A stretch of 64,000 nt of DNA, from the NCBI GenBank assembly GCA_947471745.1, contig CANJKZ010000264.1, forward strand, positions 1,766,501-1,830,500, in the 5' to 3' direction. The notes beneath the pieces were generated by a model that was not told the origin of the DNA, did not search any database, and saw only the letters and a list, made by a program, of their open reading frames with translations. The stretch is from Closterium sp. Naga37s-1 (lineage: Eukaryota > Streptophyta > Zygnematophyceae > Desmidiales > Closteriaceae). Position 1 is the stretch's first letter; each line of letters starts with the position of its first letter. Shown piece after piece: positions 53,801-64,000 of this stretch. Position numbers and translations under genes: made by a program.

Positions 53801-55880
53801 ACCGGGCGCGAGGAAGAGCGGCGGGGGGGGGAGGGGGGCAGCGCGGTAGGGGAAGAGACGGTAGTACAGAACCGACTCGTCAAACGTGACGTCCTGGGAG
53901 GACAGAACACGGCGCGAGGTGGGGTGGTAAAACTGCCAACCAGGCGCGTCAGGGTTAAGCCAAGGAAGACGCAAGGAACAGCACGGGAGGACAGCTTGTC
54001 CGCAGACAAGTCACGGACGAAAGCTCGAGATCTCCAGACACGGAACGCAGACGCATCGCCAACCTCCCCTGTCCACCGTAGAGTAGGGGAGGTCTCCGGC
54101 ATCGAGACCCGGGGCTGAAGGTTGATCTGATGCGCCGCGTACTGAACCGCGAACGGCCACAGAAAATGGGGAGCAGCCGCATGGATCATGGACGTACGAG
54201 CGACGTCCATGACCATGCCAATGCGGCGCTCAGCAATCCCATTTTGCTGTGGAGAGGCCGGAAGCGTGAACGTCTGGCGGATGCCCTCCGCACGTCAGAA
54301 GGCTCGTAGAAGGTCGGAGGAAAACTCTCCACCTCTATCGGAGTGCAGACGCAGAACAGGAAAGTCCGAGCCGAAACTCTCTCTGAGCTGGAGACGGGCA
54401 GCGCGGATCCAGTCGCTCAACACCTCAGTGACCTCACCCTTGCGACGCAAGGGGAAGACTGTGGTGTAACGCGAGTAGTCGTCAACCACCAGCAGGAAGT
54501 AACGCTCGTGACCCTGTCCACGGACGCGGGCTGGGCCCCACACGTCCATGTGGAGAGTCTGCAGCGGAGCCTCAGTCGGAGGAAACGAGGAGGAGTGAGG
54601 AACGGCGCGCTGCCGCCCCTCGACGCAGGGAACGCAGGTAGGGGCAGGTCCCGGGGGAAGGGGAGGGAGGGACCGGGGGAGACCAGAGACAAGGACACGG
54701 GAGGCCATGCCTCGGAGACGAGGGAGGGAGGGGTGACCAAGGCGGTGGTGCCAGAGGAGAGTCTGGTGAGACAGGAGACGACACGGGCAGGGGGAAGACT
54801 CAGTACCAGACCTGGACGCTGCAGCAAACACCTGACCCGACGCAGCTACCTGGCCAGACGCAGGAACCGGAGGAGACTCGGTAGTCAGTGTGTACAGGCT
54901 CGACCCCGGCTGATGGGTAAACGTGGCCAAGTGTCGGCCCGTCCGAGCACACGTGCAGTGGGTCACTCGCTGACTTGCAGGAGTGAACTGGTCAACCCCC
55001 CCATCCTGTAGGTCAGCACCACTCACCAAGTTCGTAGAGAATGAGGGAAGGTAAAGACCCGACAGGGAGCCAGAAGGGGCCGCGGGACACGGTAGGACAG
55101 TGGAGTAGTGGGCAAGGACAGGACCCCCAGAGGGGTCTGCCAAGGAGACTGCAACCGGCCGACAGAGCGGCGTGAGTGTGGTGCGGTCTCGAAAGAAGGA
55201 GCGGGAAGCACCCGAGTCAAGGGTGAAGGTGTGCAAAACCTGAGCCGGCGTGGTACCTGAGAGAGCAGACTCACAAGCACCTGAAGCAGCAGACTCACAA
55301 GCACCTAGAGCAGCGGCCTCAATGCCCGGGTCAGGCGGAACACACAGGTAACAGTCACCCTCAGCACTAGCAGACACAACATACATGGCAGCAAGAATAG
55401 CATCATAGTCAAGATCAAAGATAGCTACACTAGACTTGAGCAGATCACCCCAGCGAGGGATCTCAGTGGCGTGAGGGAACTGGATACGCCAGGCGTCCGT
55501 CAGGCGGCCAAAGCAGCGCAGGGTGGCGTGCGGCCCGCCGCACGGCTCCCCAGTGCGGTCGCCTGTACGCAGGACGTAGGTACAGGGACCAACACCCCCA
55601 GGCCGCTGGCGAGCAGCGTACCACTCACGAAGCTGCTGGGGCGACGGAGTCTCGCGAGAGCGCTGCTGCTGCTGGCGCTGACCACCACCAAAGTCTCCCC
55701 GCTGCACTGCTCCACCCCGACCAGCTCCACCTCCGCCGCCGCCACCGCCGCCGCCTCCACCCCCACCGCCGCCGCCGCCGCCGCCTCCACCTCCACCGCC
55801 GCCACCGAAGCCCCCACCCCCTCCGCCGCCTCCACCACCACCACCGCCGCCCCCGCCAGCTCCTCCAGCGCCCTTGCCCC
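53801..55880 (-). pseudogene. copia integrase, protease and gag C-terminus of element O (fossil)
   Basis: The minus strand encodes gag from the glycine tract on (RETPSPQQLREWYAARQ, C-X13-C-X3-H-X4-C) and a retropepsin with DSGASRSFFRDRTTLTPL. Pre-integrase (HHRLGHPSLPRL) and integrase (HMDVWGPA, VVDDYSRYTTVFPL, LHSDRGGEFSS, the INLQPRVSMPETSPTLRW region) follow. The gag N-terminus is not present. The copy is broken. Confidence 0.87.
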
Positions 55881-58625
55881 GACTCGTCAAACGTGACGTC
55901 CTGGGAGGACAGAACACGACGCGAGGTGGGGTGGTAAAACTGCCAACCAGGCGCGTCAGGGGGAAAGCCGAGGAAGACGCAAGGAACAGCACGGGAGGAC
56001 AGCTTGTCCGCAGACAAGTCTCGGACGAAAGCTCGAGATCCCCAGACACGGAACGCAGACGCATCACCAACCTTCCCTGTCCACCGCAGAGTAGGGGAGG
56101 TCTCCGGCAGGGAGACCCGGGGCTGAAGGTTGATCTGATGCGCCGCGTACTGAACCGCGAACGGCCACAGAAAATGGGGAGCAGCCGCATGGATCATGGA
56201 CGTACGAGCGACATCCATGACCATGCCAATGCGGCGCTTAGCAATCCCATTTTGCTGTGGAGGGGCCGGAAGCGTGAACGTCTGGTGGATGCCCTCCGCA
56301 CGACAGAAGGCTCGCAGAAGGTCGGTGGAAAACTCTCCACCTCTGTCGGAGTGCAGACGCAGAACAAGAAAGTCCGAGCCGAAAAGCTCTCTGAGCTGGA
56401 GACGAGCAACGCGGATCCAGTCGATCAACACCTCAGTGACCTCATCCTTGCGGCGCAAGGGGAAGACTGTGGTGTAACGCGAGTAGTCGTCAACCACCAG
56501 CAGGAAGTAACGCTCGTGACCCTGTCCACGGACGCGGGCTGGGCCCCACACGTCGTCCATGTGGAGAGTCTGCAGCGGAGCCTCTGTCGGGGGAAACTCG
56601 GAGGAGTGAGGAGCGGCGCGCTGCCGCCCCTCGACGCAGGGAACGCAGGACACGGGAGGCCATGCCTCGGAGACGAGGCAAGGAGGGGTGACCAAGGCGG
56701 TGGTGCCAAAGGAGGGTCTGGTCGGACAGGAGGCGATACGAGCAGGGGGCAGACTCAGGACCTGACCGAGACACTGCAGCAAACACCTGACTCGACGCAG
56801 CTACCTGACCAGACGCAGCAACCGGTGGAGACTCTGTGGTCAGTGTGTACATGCTCGACCCCGGTCGACGGGTAAACGTGGCCAAGTGGCGGCCCGTCTG
56901 AGCACACGTGCAGTGGGTCACGCGCTGACTCGCAGGAGTGAACTGGTCAACCCCGCCATCCTGAAGGTCAGCACCACTCACCAAGTTCGTAGAGAACGAG
57001 GGGAGGTAGAGACCGGACAGGGAGCCTGACGGGGCCGTCGGACACGGGAGGACAGTGGAGTAGTGGGCAAGGACAGGACCCCCAGAGGGGTCTGCCAGGG
57101 AGACCGCAACCGGCCGACTGAGCGGCGTAAGAGTGGTGCGGTCTCGAAAAAAGGAGCGGGAAGTACCCAAGTCGAGGGTGAAGGTGTGCAAAACCTGAGC
57201 CGACGCAGTACCTAAGAGAGCAGACTCACCAGCACCTGGAGCAGCAGACTCACTAGCACCTAGAGCAGCAGCCTCAATGCCCGGGTCAGGCGGAACACAC
57301 ACGTAACAGTCACCCTCAGCACTAATAGACACAGCATACATGGCAGCAAGAATAGCATCATAGTCAAGATCAAAGATAGCTACACCCGACCTGAGCAGAT
57401 CACCCCAGCGAGGGATCTCAGTGGCGTCAGGGAACTGGGTACGCCAGGCGTCTGTCAGGCGGCCGAAGCAGCGCTGGGTGGCGTGCAGGCCGCCACACTG
57501 CTCTCCAGTGCGGTCGCCGGTGCGCAGGACGTAGGCACAGGGACCAGCACCCCCAGACCCCTGGCGCCCTGCGTACCACTCACGAAGCTCCTGGAGCGAC
57601 GGGGTCTCACGAGAGCGCTGCTGCTGCTGGGGTCCCCGCTGCACAGTACCGCCTCGACCAGCTCCACCTCCGCCGCTGCCGCCTCCGCCGCCTCCACCCC
57701 AACCGCCACCGCCACCGCCGCCTCCACCTCCACCACTGCCACCGAAGCCCCCACCTCTGCCACCACCCCCACCCCCGCCCCCTCCTCCGCCTCCACCGCC
57801 ACTACCTCCTCCCCTGCCACCTCCTCCAGCGCCCTTGCCCCGCTTGCCCTTGCCGTTGCGGCTCCTCTCGCTAGGAGCAGACGCACCGCTGACCGACTCG
57901 GTGCCAACAAGGTCGACAGCAGCAGCAGAGGCAATGGAGGGCAAAAGAGGAACGGGGGAACACCCCTCAAAGAAAGGGGTACGGGGGTCACCACGAGAGG
58001 CTCCTACAGCGGTAATACTAGTCTCTGCTGCAAGGAGGCGCTCCTCGAGGAGGTCAACGGTGAGTGTGGTAGGGCAGAGAGAGAGGAAGTGGTCCCTGAC
58101 CAAGCGAAGGGTGTCCGGGAGCCGGGTGACGAGGTAGTAGAGGGTGATGTACATAGGGGGGGGGTTCTTGGCGCGGAACTCAGCAGGAAGCGCAGCGCGG
58201 TAGCGGGTGTCACTAGTGCGGAGGTGCGTAATGAGGTCAGCGACTGTGGCAAAAGCGGCGAGGTCAGGGAACAGGTACGGTAGCATGAGGCGGCGAAGAG
58301 CAGTAGTGGCAGGGGAAGAGTAGCGTGCAACTACAGCGTCGTACAGAGTCTTAGCACTCTTGTACTGACTAAAGTGCGCGCGCTCAGTAGACGGTAGGTG
58401 ACTACGCACATCAAGGCGGGCAGCAGCATCGCGTGTGGTCCACTGCGAGCGAACAGAGTTGTCAGCATCAGCAGCAGGGGCAGTAGAGGCGCCAGACGTG
58501 AGATCGAAAAGTGAGAGACCATCCTTGCTATCGCACTATAGGAAAAGCTGCAGATCATCTAGCCAGACCTCAAAGTCAACCGCTCGACCCTCAGCATCAA
58601 AGGTAAGAACACTGGGACTAGCCAT
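55881..58625 (-). pseudogene. copia gag, protease and integrase of element P (fossil)
   Basis: Gag begins at 58625 (MASPSVLTFDAEG). The frame 58409-56490 is open through gag, the glycine tract, C-X13-C-X3-H-X4-C (CAYVLRTGDRTGEQC), a retropepsin-like segment and the pre-integrase HHRLGH. Integrase follows at 56782-55881 (a VVDDYSRYTTVFPL strand, LHSDRGGEFS, PQQNGIAKRRIGMVMDVARTSM, INLQPRVSLPETSPTLRW). The copy is broken at a few places. Confidence 0.88.
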
Positions 58626-59476
58626 GACAGGAGCAGTAGCAGGCTAGCAGCAGCAGCAGTGCGACTCGGCTAAGCAGTGCGGCTAGGCAAGGCAGCGCGG
58701 CTCGGCAGGGCGGGCCGGCTCGGCAGCGCGGCTCGGCGGCGCGGCGCGGCTCGGCAGTGCGGCTCGGCAGTGCTCTTACCAGGGGCGGGGCCGGGGCAGG
58801 GCCGGGGGAGGGCCGGGGCAGGGCCGCAACAGGTCCGGGGCAGGGCTGCGAAAGGTCCGGGGGAGGGCCGGGGCAGGGCTGCAACAGGTCCGGGGCAGGG
58901 CCGGGGCAGGGTGGCGACAGGTCCAGGGCAGGGCCGGGGCAGGGCCGAGGCAGAGCCGCGACAGGGCCGCAACAGGGCCGGGGCAGGGCCGCGACAGGTC
59001 CGGAACAGGGCCGCGACAGGGTCAGGGCAGGGCTGCGACAGGTCCGGAACAGGGCCGCGACAGGGCCGGAGGAGGGCCGGGCAGGGCAGAGGCCGGGCCG
59101 CGACAGGGCCGCGACGAGCGACGGGGCAGGGCCAGGGCAGCGCCGGGCGACGGGGCGACGGGCAGGGCCGGGCCGGGACAACGGGGCGATGGGCTGGGCT
59201 GGGCCGAGGAGACGGGGCGCCGGGCGACGGGGCGACGGGCCGGGCCGCGACGCGGCGGCTTTGGGCGACGGGGTAGGGCCGGGGCGAGGTCGCAACGGGG
59301 CCTCGAATGGGGCCGCTAATGGGCCGCAAAGGGGGCTGCGTAGGGCAGGACAGGCCGCTAGGGGGCCGCGACGATCGAGGGTAGGGCAGAGCGCGAAGCG
59401 CGCTTCGGGCAGGTAGGTAAAAAAAAAAACTTTTAACGGTGGGCCCTTAGGAAGGAACGGTCCCAGTAGGGAACCC
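58626..59476 (-). repeat. C-rich leader of element P
   Basis: The plus strand shows degenerate GGGGCAGGGCCGCGACAGGTCC units from about 58780 to 59100 and GACGGGGCGAC units after that. No gene is supported. Confidence 0.78.
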
Positions 59477-59487
59477 GCTCTATACCA
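59477..59487 (-). other. primer-binding site, element P
   Basis: In element sense it reads TGGTATAGAGC at the inner LTR edge, the same as in C, G and I. Confidence 0.7.
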
Positions 59488-59612
59488 TGTGAAGAAACAG
59501 GAATGAGATGACTAGAAAATGAGTTGGGTACAAATATGAAACCCTAGGAAACTGTACCCCATAGTGTCTACCCCACTACAGCCTAGACAGGCTATATGAT
59601 TAATGTTTGACA
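59488..59612 (-). repeat. 5' LTR of element P
   Basis: This 125 bp LTR belongs to the same subfamily as the LTRs at 22193 and 34979. The outer flank starts with RT of element Q. Confidence 0.87.
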
Positions 59613-61178
59613 GAAACGACCCAGTGAAGCCAGGTGGGCGGCGCAGCCAGATCTCCTCCTGCAGGCTGCCATGCAGGAAAGCTGTGCTGAAGTCCAGAGA
59701 GTGCAACTCGTAGTCACGCCGAGCAGCGACGTGCAGCAACACCCGAAGAGTAGTCATCTTCGGGGTGGGGGAGAAGGTCTGGAAGTAGTCAACCCCCTGT
59801 CGCTGACTGAAGCCTCGAGCAACAGAACGCGCCTTCAAGGCAGGCGGAGAACTCGGCGGCCGCTTCACCCGGAAGATCCACATGCCATCGACTATGTTCG
59901 CCCCAGGTGGGGGAACCTCGTCGACGTAGGTGCCTGTGGACTTCCACGATGCCATCTCAGCATCCATGGCTGCCTGCCACTGAGAGGAGTAAGGACCCGT
60001 AATCGCCTTTGCATAAGAGCGCGGGGTCGGGATGTCTAGTGCATCCGGGTCTCCCTCAAGGGCAAGCAGCATGGAAGCGAAACGAGGTAAAGCAGCTGCA
60101 AGACACTCAACGTTCTCCTGCTTGTCCTCAAGGACGTCCGTGCCAAGAGCACACTCACCCCCGACGGACGGAGGACTGGCAGACGCAGACTAAGCAATAA
60201 GAGCAGTGTCGTAGTCTAGACGGCAGGCAGCAGCAAAGTCAAGCAGCTCAGCAACGAGAGCAGACACAGCAGCAGACTCAAAAGAAGGGTCAATGACAGT
60301 AGTGGCGAGGAGACGCGAAACAGTGGGACTGGCAGCACGAGCGCGGCCAGACTCAGGGTCAGGGACCTCAGGAAGAGAGGACTTAGGAGGAGCAGGCAGA
60401 GGAACACGTAGTGGAACAGAGGAAGGACGAAGTGCCATAGCGTGCGTGCCAGGGACAGGAGGAGGACGCGAACGAGGAATGCGACGAGCAGTGCGAACAG
60501 GCGAGACAGGGCGAGACGCAGGCTCACGACGCTCAGTAAGACCGCCGGATAGCTCAGTGTAAGGAGAAGGAGCAGGCAGTGGGGAGGCTGACAGTAACGG
60601 CGGCTGCGAGTGGTCAGGCGGTGGACACAGGAGGGGAGGAGTAAGGCTAGTAGAAGACGGGACACCAAGAACCTGCTGAAGCAGGGGAACGAAGTACGGT
60701 AGCGGCCTCATAGTGCCTCCAGCACCTCCAGCTCCAGGGTCAACAGCTCCAGCTCCTGCAGCTCCAGCGCCTCCCACGCCGGTGCCTCCAACTCCAGCTC
60801 TTCCAGCTCCAGCGCCTCCAGCGCCACCAGCTCCAGGAGCTCTAGGCTATGTAGGGTCTCCAGCTCCAGTGCCCCCAACACAACCAGTCCCGGCAGCTCC
60901 AACACCCTTGGTACGAGCACCTCCAGGACCAGCAGCCGCAGTACCTCTAGTACCACTAGCTCCAGCAGTAACTCCAACACCTCCAGCTCCAGCGTCTCTA
61001 GCGCCTCCAGCTCTGATAGCTCCACTCCGAAGGCGTGCGCGCCGAACAAGCCACTCATGCAGCTGCTGCGGAGACAGTCACAGCGAAGCACCAGCAGGAT
61101 CTCCAGACGAAGTAGCACCCCGAGGCTCAGCACCCCCAGACTCCGCACCCTCTGACTCAGCACCCCCAGGCTCCTAAC
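59613..61178 (-). mobile_element. Ty1/copia element Q (family 1), RT and linker piece
   Basis: The minus strand encodes the first part of RT (59512-60072: SQWQAAMDAEMASWKSTGTYVDEVPPPGANIVDGMW, ELHSLDFSTAFLHGSLQEEIWLRRPPGFTGSF), a Pro/Ser segment (REPASRPVSP) and a Gly/Ala linker (60710-61170). It continues at 61365 beyond a small solo LTR. The copy is broken. Confidence 0.83.
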
Positions 61179-61364
61179 CGTCAGAATCGTAGCTATAGTG
61201 TGAGCATCCTTAGGAGTGTCAAGAGAGTTGAGAAGGAGAAGAGGGGTTTCATTATAGAGAGTGAAGTACAAATAGGGTAGGAAAGGTGGGTACACCACCA
61301 AGCAAGAAGTTAGGATAACTACACTATGGCTAGAACTACATGCAGTTATAATATAATTCTGACA
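61179..61364. mobile_element. small solo LTR, 186 bp, in the linker of Q
   Basis: The plus strand begins CGTCAGAATC and ends ATTCTGACA, so the ends are inverted (GTCAGAAT/ATTCTGAC). The flanking 5-mers CTAAC and CTCAC differ by one base, as in an aged target duplication. It is longer than the family 1 LTRs but shares the TGTCAGAAT edge and a GGGTACACC motif, so it is probably a related family. Confidence 0.6.
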
Positions 61365-61891
61365 CTCACCCGCAGGGTCAGCACCCCCATACCCAGCACC
61401 CTCAGACCCCGCACCCCCCGGCTCCGCACCCCCAGACGCAGCACCCCTAGACGCAGCACCTCGAGCAGCACCTGAGCCGACAGCTACCTCAACAGGCGCA
61501 GTTTCAGAGAGAGGGTCTACCTAAGACACACCGGAGGGAGCAGGACCCTGGGGCGGGAGGGGGTCTACCGGAGGGGGACCTGGAGCAAGGAAGAGCGGTG
61601 GGGGCGGGGGAGGGGTAGAGCGGTAGGGGAAGAGACACTAAAAGGGAACCGACTCGTCAAACGTAACGTCTTGAGAAGGGAGGACACGACGCGAGGTGGG
61701 GTGGTAAAACTGCCAGCCAGGCGCGTCAGGGGGAAAGCCAAGGAAGACGCAGGGGATAGCACGGGCGGAGAGCTTGTCCGCGGACGTATCGCGAACAAAG
61801 GCACGAGAACTCCAGACCCGGAACACCGACGCATCGCCAACCTCCCCCGTCCAACGCAGTGTGGGCGAGGTCTTCGGCAAGGAGACTCGTG
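61365..61891 (-). mobile_element. element Q, linker and integrase end
   Basis: On the minus strand, the end of integrase (SLPKTSPTLRWTGEVGDASV, FVRDTSADKLSARAIPCVFLGFPPDAPGWQFYHPTSRRVLPSQDVTFDESVPF) is followed by the start of the linker. It stops at a junction with family 2 gag. The copy is broken. Confidence 0.8.
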
Positions 61892-62407
61892 CATGATGGA
61901 GAGGCGCGATGCTCATGATGGAGAGGAAGCTGTCCGCGTTGCGCATGAGCGAGGGAGAGCCGGTGCAACCTGTTCTGGACAAAATGCGTGACCTCTACGC
62001 GAAGTTGGCGACTACGGGGATCGTGTACCCGGAGCAGACCAAGTGCCTGAAGATGCTCTCTCTGCTGCTGGAGTCGTGGCTTCAATATACGAGCAGTTTG
62101 ATCCCGCCGCAGAATCAGAGCTTGTGGTTGCTCGAGTGGGTGCGGACGAAGATTCCGGAGGAGGACTTCCGTCGCTGCCAACGAAGGGGTGGAGATGACG
62201 GTTGCTGCGGCTACGGCAAACAAGGGAGCCGACGTGGCAGAGGACGTGGCTTCCGTGGTGCTGGTCACGGTCCAAAGAAGCACGAGGACTCCAACGACCA
62301 AAATGGAGGTACCGGTTGGGGTTGCGGTGGGAAATCTGGACGTGGGGGCAGATCGGGTGCTGGTGGCAAAATGAAAGGGAGGTGCTGGTGTTGTGTGAAG
62401 GAGGGGC
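61892..62407 (+). pseudogene. family 2 copia gag fragment R (fossil)
   Basis: The plus-strand frame 61909-62412 encodes the C-terminal half of family 2 gag. It has an MSEGEPVQPVLDKMRDLYAKL block, a KCLKMLSLLLESW segment, LLEWVRTKIPEEDF, an Arg/Gly-rich nucleocapsid and KMKGRCWCCVKEG, the beginning of a CCHC knuckle. It parallels the gag of element B at 3946-4400. It is bounded by Q on the left and by the LTR of S on the right. The copy is broken. Confidence 0.85.
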
Positions 62408-62538
62408 TGTAAAAATGTTATGATGCTTACATTGTGTAGGCTGTAGTGGGGTAGCCCATAAGGGGTACAACCCAATTAGGTTTAGTATTTGTACCCACTT
62501 TGATCTTAGTTCATTCATTCTCGTTCAACTTATTGACA
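62408..62538 (+). repeat. 5' LTR of element S
   Basis: This is 131 bp, from TGTAAAAATG to TTATTGACA, with the GGGTACAA/TTGTACCC pair. It is very like the LTRs of J and L. Confidence 0.86.
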
Positions 62539-62551
62539 TGGTTTCAGAGCA
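62539..62551 (+). other. primer-binding site, element S
   Basis: TGGTTTCAGAGCA follows the LTR without a gap. It is one base away from the standard initiator-methionine site over the first 12 positions. Confidence 0.75.
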
Positions 62552-63190
62552 GGTCCTGTTCCAGGACCGTTTTTTAGGGCTCACCGCATAGTTCCCCGCC
62601 CGTAGCGCTGCCCCACTAGTCGCCCTGCCCTGCCCTGCCCGTCGCGTTGCCCTGCTGGCCGAGCGCTGCCCTGCCCTGCCCGTCGCGCCGCCCTGCCAGC
62701 CGCGCGCCGCCCTGCCCTGCCTGTCGCGCCGCCCTGCTGGCAGTGCGCTCCCCTGCCCTGCCCGTAGCGCACCGCCCTCCCCTGCCCGTCGCTTTGCCCT
62801 GCTGGCCGCCGCGTCGTCCTGCCCTGCCCGCACGCCGCCCTGCTGGCCACCGCGCCGCCCTGCCCTGCCTGTGCGCCGCCCTGTTGGCCGCCGCGCCGTC
62901 CTGCCCTGCTCGGGCGCCGCCCTGCTAGCCGCCGCGCCGCCCTGCCCTGCCCGCGCGCCGCCCTGCTGGCCGCCGCACCGCCCTGCCCTGCCCGCGCGCC
63001 ACCCTACTGGCCGCCGCCCTGCCTTGCCAGTTGCGCCGCCCTGCCCTTGCCGCGCGCCGCTCTTACCTAGCTGTGCGTCGCCCCGCCCTGCCCTGCGTGC
63101 TTCCCTAGTGCTCGCGCGCCGCCCTGCCCATCGCGCCGTCCTTGCCTGCGTGCTGCCCTGCTGGTCGCGCGCCACCCTGCTCTGCCCGCT
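62552..63190 (+). repeat. C-rich leader of element S
   Basis: It is built of CGCCGCCCTGCCCTGCCCG-like units of irregular length. The RNA strand is C-rich. No gene is supported. Confidence 0.8.
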
Positions 63191-64000
63191 ATGGCTTCTC
63201 TCAGTGTTTCCACCTTCGATCATGAGGGCCGTCTGATCCAGTTTGATACGTGGCTCGATGACTTACAGTTGTACATGCTGAGCGATTCTAGAGACAATGT
63301 TTCGTTGTTCGACCACACATCTGGAGCCTCTCTTTCCCCTCTCGACATAGCTGACAGTGCGACTCGCTCACAGTGGCTTACCCGTGACGCTGCTACTTGC
63401 ATAGCCGTTCGCAATCACCTGCCGTTAGACGAACGCGCTCACTTTGGCCAGCACAAGACTGCTAAAGCGCTGTACGACGTTGTAGTCACTCGTTACTCTT
63501 CCCCTTCCACTGCTGCTCTCAGCCGCCTTATACTGCCCTACCTTTTTCCCGAGCTTTCAGCCTTTGCAACAGTCGAGGACCTTATCACCCACCATCGCAC
63601 TAGCAACACTCGCTACTGCGCTGCCCTTAAAGCTGAGTTCCAAGAAAAGAACCCGCCCCCGATGTACATCACTCTCTACTTCATAGTCACCCGCCTCCTT
63701 GACTCTCTTCGCGCAGTCAGGGACCACTTTCTCGCACTTGACCCCACAGCCCTCACTATCGACCTGCTTGAGAAGCACCCCCTTGCAGCTGAGACTAGCA
63801 TAGTCGCTGTAGGTGCTGCTCGTGGCACTCCTCGCACACCCTTCTTTGAGGGGTGTTCTCCCTCCCCACTTGCCCCCTCCTACGCTTCTGCTGCTGCTGC
63901 TGTTGACATCTTTGGTACTGAGGACATCGGGACTGCTTCTGCTCCTAGTGGGAAGCGCCGCAGCGGCAAGGACAAGGGAGGTAAGAGTGGTGGAGGTGGC
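63191..64000 (+). CDS. copia gag of element S, partial at window edge
   Basis: The ATG at 63191 opens a frame of 270 codons that is still open at 64000. It reads MASLSVSTFDHEGRLIQFDTW, a LDDLQLYMLSDSRDNVSLFDH segment, RYSSPSTAALSRLILPYLFPEL, PPPMYITLYFIVTRLLDSLRAV, ARGTPRTPFFEGCSPSP, and the start of the Lys/Gly-rich tract (KDKGGKSGGGG). It is the particle-forming protein of a family 1 element. The poly-glycine and Cys/His parts are expected beyond the edge. Whether the element is whole cannot be judged from here. Confidence 0.88.
   Translation, partial: MASLSVSTFDHEGRLIQFDTWLDDLQLYMLSDSRDNVSLFDHTSGASLSPLDIADSATRSQWLTRDAATCIAVRNHLPLDERAHFGQHKTAKALYDVVVTRYSSPSTAALSRLILPYLFPELSAFATVEDLITHHRTSNTRYCAALKAEFQEKNPPPMYITLYFIVTRLLDSLRAVRDHFLALDPTALTIDLLEKHPLAAETSIVAVGAARGTPRTPFFEGCSPSPLAPSYASAAAAVDIFGTEDIGTASAPSGKRRSGKDKGGKSGGGG

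Larger units (their letters stand above)
52020..55880 (-). mobile_element. Ty1/copia element O (family 1), RT to gag glycine tract
   Basis: This minus-strand piece runs from mid-RT through the linker, integrase and protease to the poly-glycine tract of gag. It has no LTR at either end: the left end meets N's leader and the right end meets integrase of P. It is broken. Confidence 0.85.
55881..59612 (-). mobile_element. Ty1/copia element P (family 1), 5' half with LTR
   Basis: This minus-strand element has a 5' LTR, PBS, leader, gag, protease and integrase. It stops at the end of integrase, where it joins gag of O with the short overlap CCG. It is close to I and O. Its right flank is RT of element Q. 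It is broken at a few places. Confidence 0.88.
62408..64000 (+). mobile_element. Ty1/copia element S (family 1), 5' end, runs off the window
   Basis: This plus-strand element has a 5' LTR (62408-62538), PBS, leader and gag open to the last base. It is the only element here whose visible coding part shows no break, but the rest lies outside the window. Its gag is closest to N's. Confidence 0.9.

Noticed and set aside
62525-63236. Frames of Gly/Arg/Ala repeats and Cys/Pro repeats in the S leader
   Set aside because: C-rich leader repeats between PBS and gag; no homology.

Overview
This window looks like the repeat-packed nuclear DNA of a GC-rich photosynthetic eukaryote of the green lineage (alga or early streptophyte). 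The grounds are Ty1/copia retrotransposons primed by what looks like initiator-methionine tRNA, GT-AG introns in the one recognisable host gene, very GC-rich codon use, and a TGTAA motif in a 3' untranslated region. I cannot name the species. No rRNA, tRNA, CRISPR or prokaryotic signal was seen.

About 90% of the window is nested or abutting copies of one Ty1/copia superfamily (family 1). Its LTRs are unusually short (107-133 bp). The order of parts is: C-rich repetitive leader, gag with a poly-glycine tract and an unusual Cys/His motif, DSGAS protease, integrase, a Gly/Ala-rich linker, reverse transcriptase (RT) with YVDD, RNase H, a conserved 3' noncoding block, polypurine tract, LTR. A second copia family (family 2) has a TNT1-like layout and an LTR of about 1.1 kb. 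One Ty3/gypsy scrap and several solo LTRs are also present. All of these are treated as fossils.

Layout. 1-2082 element A (minus), inserted in B. 2083-5648 and 14440-14750 element B (family 2, minus); its gag holds an 867 bp solo LTR and its own LTR is split by element C. 5649-14434 element C (minus, both LTRs, TSD TGCTA), which holds a 1020 bp solo LTR (TSD ACACG). 14751-15664 element D and 15665-19916 element E (minus). 19917-20047 a lone LTR, then 20048-20413 the last exon and 3' UTR of an unrecognised host gene. 20414-22320 composite G with a 16-bp array. 22321-25983 element H (plus) between two 36-bp arrays.

25984-29883 is the main host island. It carries a six-segment gene for a probable Utp16/Bud21-like nucleolar protein of the U3 processome, followed by a palindromic repeat. 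29884-45123 is a chain of plus-strand copia pieces, I, J and L, with the complete minus-strand element K (35411-42922, TSD CAGAT) inside J. 45124-46032 is the gypsy scrap M. 46033-59612 holds three minus-strand copia pieces N, O and P joined without LTRs between them. 59613-62407 holds Q (with a small solo LTR) and a family 2 gag fragment R. 62408-64000 is the start of plus-strand element S, open to the window edge.

The copia proteins form one replication system: gag makes the particle, protease cuts the polyprotein, RT/RNase H copies the RNA from a tRNA primer at the PBS, and integrase inserts the cDNA with a 5 bp duplication. The host genes are unrelated to it. No previously undescribed gene system is evident. 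The less usual signals are the conserved 3' block with TTGT-loop hairpins, the fast-turnover C-rich leaders, the atypical gag Cys/His motif and the orphan host exon.
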